From an uncultured Nitrospina sp. (GTDB lineage Bacteria; Nitrospinota; Nitrospinia; Nitrospinales; VA-1), in NCBI GenBank assembly GCA_913044145.1, contig CAJWOD010000090.1, forward strand, positions 1 to 6,132: a DNA stretch of 6,132 bases. Reading direction: 5' to 3'. The position numbers were made by a program, and so were the translations under genes. How positions within the stretch are numbered: the stretch's first letter is position 1; each line of letters begins with the position of its first letter. This document shows, piece after piece, positions 1 to 4,617 of this stretch. A model generated the notes under the pieces. That model saw only the letters and a list, made by a program, of their open reading frames with translations, was not told where the DNA came from and made no database searches.

Positions 1-356
1 TAAATTTCATCTTTGTAAACCACAAAACTATTAGTAGGATATACTAGGTGAGTGTCCCCCCATTGTTGGTTGGATTGAGTATCCCATTGACCCTCATCTT
101 CAAGTAGTTTCATACGGACACCTCCCGTCCCCCCAAAAATAAGTAAGGCAATCCCATCTCCTGATTCTTCAACTTTGCAGGCATAAGCAGAGCAAGGGGA
201 GTTGGTTTCTGCATTCCAACCAGTTATTTGGACAGGTTTTTCCTCTCCATTTATATTGTATTTGATGCAATACAACTCACGGGTAGGACTGATATCCCTA
301 TATACCATATCAAAACTTCGTTCAACGTTTGGATTAGATTCTATCTCGAGAAACAA
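1..356 (-). CDS. Hypothetical protein, N-terminal part (gene continues beyond the left edge)
   Basis: An open minus-strand frame runs from a TTG at 356-354 to the window edge without a stop, giving 118 complete codons. The same frame has a stop just upstream (about position 382) and no ATG before the TTG; the first in-frame ATG lies about 16 codons in. I chose TTG because GGAG sits 7 nt upstream. The nearby ATG at 368 opens a different frame that stops after 11 codons. The protein reads as a soluble, beta-rich sequence with many acidic and aromatic residues, a glycine-rich stretch (IFGGTGGVRM, about residues 73-82) and cysteines at 30, 55 and 60. No signal peptide or membrane segment is visible in this part. 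I do not recognise the family and assign no function. It is transcribed divergently from gpmA. It could also be a remnant of a longer gene; only sequence to the left would tell. Confidence 0.5.
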   Translation of the reverse strand, partial: MFLEIESNPNVERSFDMVYRDISPTRELYCIKYNINGEEKPVQITGWNAETNSPCSAYACKVEESGDGIALLIFGGTGGVRMKLLEDEGQWDTQSNQQWGDTHLVYPTNSFVVYKDEI

Positions 357-363
357 TGTCTTT

Positions 364-367
364 CTCC
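364..367 (-). promoter_or_regulatory. Ribosome binding site deciding a TTG start
   Basis: GGAG on the minus strand, 7 nt before the TTG at 356-354. It supports TTG as the start of the left-edge gene, in a frame that has no ATG between its upstream stop and this codon. Confidence 0.45.
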
Positions 368-531
368 ATTTGTTTAGTTTTTAATATTCTACTATTTTTT
401 TTGTTTGAAGTTAAAGGAAAGCGAGAAGAACCTATATTTTGAAAATAATCTTTGTAATTCCTTAAACATGAGTAAAATGATTACACTTTTAATCAGATTT
501 TTAAGTTATCGTATAAGGGAAAGGATAAATT

Positions 532-1275
532 ATGTATAGATTGGTTTTATTGCGGCATGGACAAAGTCAATGGAATTTGGAAAACCGGTTTACGGGTTGG
601 ACCGATGTTGACTTAACTGACCAGGGAAGAAATGAAGCCAATACTGCAGGAGATCTTTTTCTAAAAGAAGATTTTACTTTTGATCTAGCCTATACGTCTG
701 TTTTAAAACGTGCGATTAGAACTTTGTGGATTGTTCTTGATAAAATGGACTTAATGTGGATTCCTGTCATCCGCGCTTGGCAGCTCAATGAAAGGCATTA
801 CGGCGCTCTGCAAGGTTTAGATAAAGCAGAGACTGCGGAAAAACATAGTGCAGAACAGGTAAAAATCTGGCGTCGCAGTTATGCAACCCCCCCTCCCGCC
901 CTAGATGACGATGACGAACGACTTCCTGAAAAAGATCCGAAGTATTCCGAGGTTCCAATTAAGCTTCTACCTAAAACCGAAGCCTTGAAGCATACAGTAG
1001 ATCGCTTCATACCTTACTGGATGAAAGAAATTGTTCCTTCAATTAAGGCTGGTAAAAATGTGTTGATTTGCGCGCATGGGAACAGTTTACGTGCTCTGGT
1101 TAAACATCTAGATCAGGTGAGTGATGAAGAAATTGTCGAACTAAATATTCCTACAGGAATTCCCCTTGTGTATGAGCTTGATGAAAATTTAAAAGCCACT
1201 AAACACTATTATTTAGGTGACCCAGAAGCTGCAAAAAAAGCTGCTGCTGCGGTTGCTAACCAGGCTTCTAAGTAA
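532..1275 (+). CDS. gpmA: 2,3-bisphosphoglycerate-dependent phosphoglycerate mutase
   Basis: Cytosolic glycolytic/gluconeogenic enzyme that interconverts 3-phosphoglycerate and 2-phosphoglycerate through a phosphohistidine intermediate primed by 2,3-bisphosphoglycerate. The 247 residues match the usual size of the family (about 250). The histidine-phosphatase signature LLRHGQS is at residues 6-12, with H9 as the phosphoacceptor. R60 (SVLKRAIRT), E87 (LNERHYGALQG) and H182 (AHGNSLRALV) correspond to the other catalytic and phosphate-binding residues. The insert with WRRSYATPPP (113-122) and the ending YYLGD plus an Ala/Lys-rich tail are typical of the dPGM branch and separate it from cofactor-independent GpmI and small phosphatases. 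The ATG at 532 follows AAGGA at 521-525 with 6 nt spacing. The gene is monocistronic as far as visible, divergent from the left-edge gene and convergent with tRNA-Ser(GGA), 20 nt past its TAA stop. No T-rich terminator hairpin follows. Confidence 0.97.
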   Translation: MYRLVLLRHGQSQWNLENRFTGWTDVDLTDQGRNEANTAGDLFLKEDFTFDLAYTSVLKRAIRTLWIVLDKMDLMWIPVIRAWQLNERHYGALQGLDKAETAEKHSAEQVKIWRRSYATPPPALDDDDERLPEKDPKYSEVPIKLLPKTEALKHTVDRFIPYWMKEIVPSIKAGKNVLICAHGNSLRALVKHLDQVSDEEIVELNIPTGIPLVYELDENLKATKHYYLGDPEAAKKAAAAVANQASK

Positions 1276-1293
1276 CTAACAGTTGTCTTTTCT

Positions 1294-1385
<92 letters not shown>

Positions 1386-1416
1386 TCAGGTGTTCTATAG
1401 TTTTAGGAAAAAAGAG

Positions 1417-1490
1417 CGCGCCCAGGAGGACTCGAACCTCCGACCTACGGTACCGCAAACCGTCGCTCTATCCAGCTGAGCCATGGGCGC
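1417..1490 (-). tRNA. tRNA-Arg(GCG)
   Basis: A 74-nt tRNA with acceptor stem GCGCCCA (5' end at 1490) paired to TGGGCGC and discriminator G at 1417. The D-arm is GCTC/GAGC with a loop containing GGA, so A20, an arginine identity base, is present. The anticodon stem ACGGT/ACCGT closes loop TTGCGGT. The anticodon is GCG at 1456-1454, complementary to CGC, and C35 fits arginine. The T-arm is GGAGG/CCTCC with loop TTCGAGT. CCA is not encoded: the next bases are CTC followed by six Ts, so CCA must be added enzymatically, unlike the three serine tRNAs here. The GCG anticodon is unusual for bacteria, which normally carry ACG (inosine-modified). The fold is clean, so I see no sign of a pseudogene. 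Confidence 0.93.
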
Positions 1491-1507
1491 CTACTTTGTA
1501 TTTTTAT

Positions 1508-1516
1508 ATTATATCA
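1508..1516 (-). promoter_or_regulatory. Extended -10 promoter for tRNA-Arg
   Basis: On the minus strand the sequence TGATATAAT is a perfect extended -10 (TGN plus TATAAT). Its first three bases are the TGA stop codon of the upstream lipoprotein gene. There is no good -35 at the usual spacing, which extended -10 promoters tolerate. The predicted start is about 7 nt downstream, roughly 10 nt before the mature 5' end of tRNA-Arg. Confidence 0.55.
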
Positions 1517-2110
1517 AGAAACATCGGCAGGGATATAATCCATTAACTGAAAAGCAAATTCATCGTGTTCAAAAGCATACATCGTCGGGTATTTAGCAAA
1601 AGCCCACCCTTTGTAAAGGGTTTTTCCATTCTCTTCCACTACCAGTCGAACCGCCGGATTCATCAATTCATTACCCTTTGAGGTGTAATTTGTTTGTGTC
1701 ATAACAAAGTTTGGCATAAAAGGACCGACCATTACCTGAATCGTAGACCCGTCCAATTTAAAACTACTCCCCAAAGAAACTGTTTTCATCGAGCTTCTTG
1801 ATTCATCAATTTTATTACGAACCATTATTTTTATGGCTTTCCACTGACCTTCGACTGCCTTAGGGATAACAATGCCTCGATCAATATTAACTCCCTCTTT
1901 TACACCTGGGTGAACTCCTTCTAAATTTGTTCCAGGTTTTTGTTTAATGGTAGCTTGAATGGGTTTTGAACGAGACCCTTCATACTGAGGAACATCCACC
2001 TCACTGATCCTTTTAGCCTGTGACATCTGTGTATCGCTGCCACCGCTACAACCTGCTAGCAATCCAACTGCCACCGCAAGTAAAGTTTTTATAATATTAA
2101 AAGCATTCAA
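1514..2110 (-). CDS. Lipoprotein with DUF2155-like domain
   Basis: A 198-residue protein with a short lipoprotein signal: weakly charged N-terminus, hydrophobic stretch (residues 9-20) and lipobox LAGC with C21 as the lipidated cysteine. A Ser/Gly-rich linker and a low-complexity stretch (about 25-80) lead to a folded domain: a beta-rich segment with QWKAIKIMV near 89-97, then GWAFAKYP (168-175) and a following EH (181-182). The last block resembles the GW-F---P---EH pattern of DUF2155 proteins, which are exported and of unknown function. I recall this family in alpha- and deltaproteobacteria, but the assignment is by eye. The start is TTG at 2110-2108, preceded by AGGGGA at 6 nt; the only nearby ATG (2106) is out of frame. 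The gene lies between tRNA-Ser(GCT) and tRNA-Arg on the same strand, and its stop codon overlaps the promoter candidate of tRNA-Arg. With no residue +2 Asp (S22), outer-membrane sorting would be expected, by E. coli rules. Confidence 0.85.
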   Translation of the reverse strand: MNAFNIIKTLLAVAVGLLAGCSGGSDTQMSQAKRISEVDVPQYEGSRSKPIQATIKQKPGTNLEGVHPGVKEGVNIDRGIVIPKAVEGQWKAIKIMVRNKIDESRSSMKTVSLGSSFKLDGSTIQVMVGPFMPNFVMTQTNYTSKGNELMNPAVRLVVEENGKTLYKGWAFAKYPTMYAFEHDEFAFQLMDYIPADVS

Positions 2111-2116
2111 AACCGT

Positions 2117-2122
2117 TCCCCT
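2117..2122 (-). promoter_or_regulatory. Ribosome binding site deciding a TTG start
   Basis: AGGGGA on the minus strand, 6 nt before the TTG at 2110-2108. It selects TTG as the start; the alternative ATG at 2106 is in another frame and would not give the lipoprotein signal sequence. Confidence 0.6.
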
Positions 2123-2164
2123 ATTAATTAAACTTTATTTTTTGCTCTATAAACCTAATACCGT

Positions 2165-2176
2165 CCCTATATAGGG
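2165..2176. repeat. Perfect 12-bp palindrome abutting a tRNA 3' end
   Basis: CCCTATATAGGG is its own reverse complement and touches the encoded CCA of tRNA-Ser(GCT) at 2177. In RNA it could form a small 4-bp hairpin at the 3' trailer. As DNA it contains TATATA and could serve as a -10 or a dyad binding site. There is no T-run after it, so it is not a standard terminator. Confidence 0.4.
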
Positions 2177-2268
<92 letters not shown>

Positions 2269-2325
2269 TTTTTTAGCTAAATTTAAGCTTCATTCAGTCC
2301 TTATATATTGCCTCTCGACGAAGAG

Positions 2326-2411
2326 TGGCGGAGGGAGTAGGATTCGAACCCACGGAACTTTCGTTCAACGGTTTTCAAGACCGCCGCCTTAAACCACTCG
2401 GCCATCCCTCC
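2326..2411 (-). tRNA. tRNA-Ser(TGA)
   Basis: A class II tRNA of 86 nt with CCA encoded at 2326-2328. The acceptor stem GGAGGGA (5' end at 2411) pairs with TCCCTCC and the discriminator is G. The anticodon stem GCGGT/ACCGT closes loop CTTGAAA; anticodon TGA lies at 2377-2375 and reads UCA and, by wobble, other UCN codons. The variable arm hairpin is GAAC/GTTC with a GAAA loop. The T-arm is GTGGG/CCTAC with loop TTCGAAT. It is the first tRNA after serS, 100 nt past the serS stop, with a promoter candidate in that gap. Confidence 0.96.
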
Positions 2412-2429
2412 TAAATATTTTGGACAGCG

Positions 2430-2461
2430 CTTATCCTTATCTACTTGGGATCAAAAGTCAA
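2430..2461 (-). promoter_or_regulatory. Candidate promoter for the tRNA-Ser array
   Basis: Minus-strand TTGACT (2461-2456) matches the -35 consensus in five of six bases. The -10 is less clear: AAGGAT lies at 17-nt spacing, and GATAAG occurs at 14- and 20-nt spacing. A GC-rich stretch (GCGCTGTCC) follows, similar to the discriminators of stable-RNA promoters. It lies between the serS stop and tRNA-Ser(TGA), so the tRNAs could be transcribed independently of serS. Confidence 0.4.
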
Positions 2462-2511
2462 GAGGGCTGTTTGCTTAGATTAGGCTTTTAAAATCAAAGC
2501 TAATTCGTGAT

Positions 2512-3789
2512 TCATAATGACAAAAGCTCGCGTCCCTGCAAATAGGGTCTTAGAGCATCTGGAACAGTAACGGTTCCTCCAGCATTTTGATAGTTTTCTA
2601 ATATTGCTACAAACAATCGACCCGCTGCCAGACCGGACCCATTCAAAGTATGAACAAATTCAGGTTTTCCCCCCGTTCGTTTTTTACAACGTATTTGGGC
2701 TCGGCGCGCTTGATAATCTCTAAAGTTACTGCAAGAAGATATCTCTCGGTATGTATTCTGACTAGGCAACCAAACTTCAAGATCATAAGTTTTTGAAGCT
2801 GAAACACCTATATCGCCGGCACATAATTCCATAACTCTATAATGCAAATTCAATTTCTTTAAAATGGATTCTGCATCCTGTACAAGTTTCTCCAGTTCTT
2901 GTTCTGATTCATCAGCTCTGGAAAATTTTACCAATTCTACTTTGTCAAATTGATGTTGCCGGATCAAACCATGAGTATCTTTTCCATAGGACCCGGCCTC
3001 TCGTCTAAAGCAGGGAGTATAAGCCGTATAGCAAATAGGTAGAGATTCTTCGTCAAGAATTTCTTCTCTATGAAAATTAGTCACTGGAACTTCCGCTGTG
3101 GGAATTAAGTAAAGAGGATCATCTCGCATGGCAAACTGATCATTTTCAAACTTTGGTAGTTGACCCGTACCCAACATACTTGCTTTATTTACCAGAAAAG
3201 GAGGGTAGAGTTCTTCATATCCATTTTCCTGAGTCTGCACATCTACCATAAAATTGACCAAACCCCGCAACAAGGCTGCGCCGGCTCCTTTGTATACCGC
3301 AAACCTTGCACCAGAAATTTTTGCCGCTCGCCTCAGGTCAATTAAATCGAGCTTTTCACCAAGTTCAATATGGTTTAGGGGTTTAGTAGATAAACTGGGT
3401 TTCCTTCCCCATTCTCTAACAAACCTATTGCTGGACTCATCTTGACCATCAGGAATACTTTCATCGGGTAGGTTGGGAATGTGTAAAAGTTTTTCATGGA
3501 TGACACTTTCTAATTCTTCAATCTTTTCATCTAATTCTTTTATAAACACATTCAGATTTTTTACTTCTTCCATTTGTTTAGATGCATCTTTTCCTTGATG
3601 TTTTAGTTTTCCAACTTCTGCAGAAAGTTTCTTTTTTTTATTTTTCAGTTGTTCGGATTCCTGGAGTCCTTTCCTCCTTTCCTCCTCCTGTTTCAACAAT
3701 GCATCCAAATCGTGATTATTCCCATTACGACGACCGAGTCCGGTTTTTACATTTTCAAGGTTATCGCGAATAAACTTTATATCTAACAT
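2512..3789 (-). CDS. serS: Serine--tRNA ligase (seryl-tRNA synthetase)
   Basis: Cytosolic class II synthetase that activates serine with ATP and charges all serine isoacceptors (and tRNA-Sec where present). The 425 residues match the bacterial norm (about 430). Residues 1-110 form the Lys/Glu-rich antiparallel coiled-coil arm that grips the long variable arm of tRNA-Ser. The catalytic core shows the serine-binding TAE motif (231-233), class II motif 2 around FRREAGSYGKDTHG (261-274) with RQHQF (277-281), and motif 3 GSGLAAGR (384-391), whose R391 contacts ATP. No key residue appears missing. The ATG at 3789 overlaps the TAA stop of the TPR lipoprotein by one base (TAATG), which suggests translational coupling; AAGGA lies upstream but too far to be a strong Shine-Dalgarno site. 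The gene stops with TGA at 2512, and three tRNA-Ser genes follow on the same strand. No clear terminator lies in the 100-nt gap. Confidence 0.98.
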   Translation of the reverse strand: MLDIKFIRDNLENVKTGLGRRNGNNHDLDALLKQEEERRKGLQESEQLKNKKKKLSAEVGKLKHQGKDASKQMEEVKNLNVFIKELDEKIEELESVIHEKLLHIPNLPDESIPDGQDESSNRFVREWGRKPSLSTKPLNHIELGEKLDLIDLRRAAKISGARFAVYKGAGAALLRGLVNFMVDVQTQENGYEELYPPFLVNKASMLGTGQLPKFENDQFAMRDDPLYLIPTAEVPVTNFHREEILDEESLPICYTAYTPCFRREAGSYGKDTHGLIRQHQFDKVELVKFSRADESEQELEKLVQDAESILKKLNLHYRVMELCAGDIGVSASKTYDLEVWLPSQNTYREISSCSNFRDYQARRAQIRCKKRTGGKPEFVHTLNGSGLAAGRLFVAILENYQNAGGTVTVPDALRPYLQGRELLSL

Positions 3790-4589
3790 TATCTTTTCTT
3801 TTTAATCCTTTTTTCTATTCCTACCAACTTCATTTTCAATATCGAGGGATAAGTATATTGTCCTTCTAAAGCTTTAAATCGGTTATAAGCATCTTGAAGA
3901 TGACCTTCCTCTTCTAGACAGGATGCCTCTAAAAAATCTATTTCTGGTTTAAAACTACTTTTGGAATATTCCAAATTAAAATTCCGGTATTGGTTTCTTA
4001 CTTCAGCACAACGATTGAGGGTATAGAGGATTTCTATGATCTTAAATTTTGTTTCTTCTACCCAAGAACTTTTAGGATAAGTTTCTAAAAGAATTTCCAA
4101 CTCCATCAAGGCCTGCTCATAGTTTTGTTTTTTATAATAAATGGAAGCAATTCGGTATTGATGATCTCCATTGGAAAAATCTTTTTTATAAAAATTTATC
4201 AGGTTTTGGTATTCAATGATGGCTTGATCATAATCTTTTAAACCAAATTCCGCGATTTCAGCGATATATTTTTGCGCTTTATAACCAAAAGGACCTTGTG
4301 GGTTCATCTGCCGGACTTCCTGGAAAAATATAAGAGCTTGTGTACTATCATTCAAACTAAAATGATGGATTTCTCCTATTCTAAAAAGGGCTTCTTCGGC
4401 CTTCGACCCGGAAGGATTTTTTTGTAAAACCTCATTTAGCAATTCAAGAGCGCTGTGGTTATGCCCTTGAATCCATTCTTCTTTGGCTTTATTAATTAAA
4501 GGGGCATTTTGCTCGGAGCAAGAAACAAGGACAAACAGCGAGAAAAAAAAAATCGCTGTTATTTGAGCGAAAAAATTTTTTTTATGCAT
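3789..4589 (-). CDS. TPR-repeat lipoprotein (BamD/YbgF-like build)
   Basis: A 266-residue protein starting at ATG 4589. It has a lysine-bearing N-terminus (MHKKN), a hydrophobic core rich in Phe and a lipobox LVSC, with C24 lipidated, so it is exported and membrane-anchored. From about residue 33 to 248 it is all-helical with tetratricopeptide-like units, for example A-ELLNEVLQKNP (48-59), A-IFFQEVRQMNP (85-97), A-IEYQNLINFY (123-134) and A-MELEILLETYP (160-172). It ends in a basic tail (KRIKKKR). This resembles BamD and the TPR region of YbgF/CpoB-type proteins, but I cannot assign it to either, so no symbol is given. A longer version from TTG 4604 adds five residues and has no ribosome site; ATG gives the more typical signal peptide. 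It lies 28 nt after gyrA and overlaps serS by one base. The signal-peptide codons contain long A and T runs. Confidence 0.85.
   Translation of the reverse strand: MHKKNFFAQITAIFFFSLFVLVSCSEQNAPLINKAKEEWIQGHNHSALELLNEVLQKNPSGSKAEEALFRIGEIHHFSLNDSTQALIFFQEVRQMNPQGPFGYKAQKYIAEIAEFGLKDYDQAIIEYQNLINFYKKDFSNGDHQYRIASIYYKKQNYEQALMELEILLETYPKSSWVEETKFKIIEILYTLNRCAEVRNQYRNFNLEYSKSSFKPEIDFLEASCLEEEGHLQDAYNRFKALEGQYTYPSILKMKLVGIEKRIKKKR
4534..4560 (-). other. Inverted repeat around a T10 run in signal-peptide codons
   Basis: On the minus strand AACAGCGA (4560-4553) and TCGCTGTT (4541-4534) are perfect complements around an 11-nt loop of ten Ts and one C. It lies in codons about 10-18 of the TPR lipoprotein. 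A run of eight As and six Ts (4583-4570) is just upstream. In mRNA this could be a hairpin with an 8-bp stem; the T10 run could also promote slippage. Either role is inference. Confidence 0.5.
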
Positions 4590-4617
4590 TTGTAAAAAGG
4601 CCAAGCCACTATTTATT

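Noticed and set aside
202..384. Plus-strand frame of 60 codons
   Set aside because: It overlaps the longer minus-strand frame, which has a ribosome site and a protein-like composition. The plus-strand product shows no recognisable domain.
452..478. Promoter for gpmA (TTGTAA with TAAAAT)
   Set aside because: The spacing is only 15 nt and the -35 match is poor. The whole 371-531 region is AT-rich, so such matches are expected by chance.
2481..2511. Intrinsic terminator after serS (GCTTT/AAAGC)
   Set aside because: The stem is only 5 bp of mostly A-T pairs and lacks a proper following T-run.
3160..3773. Three plus-strand frames of 61-63 codons opposite serS
   Set aside because: They lie fully inside serS, which is unambiguous, and are antisense shadows.
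4590..4604. TTG at 4604 as the start of the TPR lipoprotein
   Set aside because: There is no ribosome site before it, and it would add MAFLQ in front of a typical MHKKN signal-peptide start. It remains possible through coupling to the gyrA stop.
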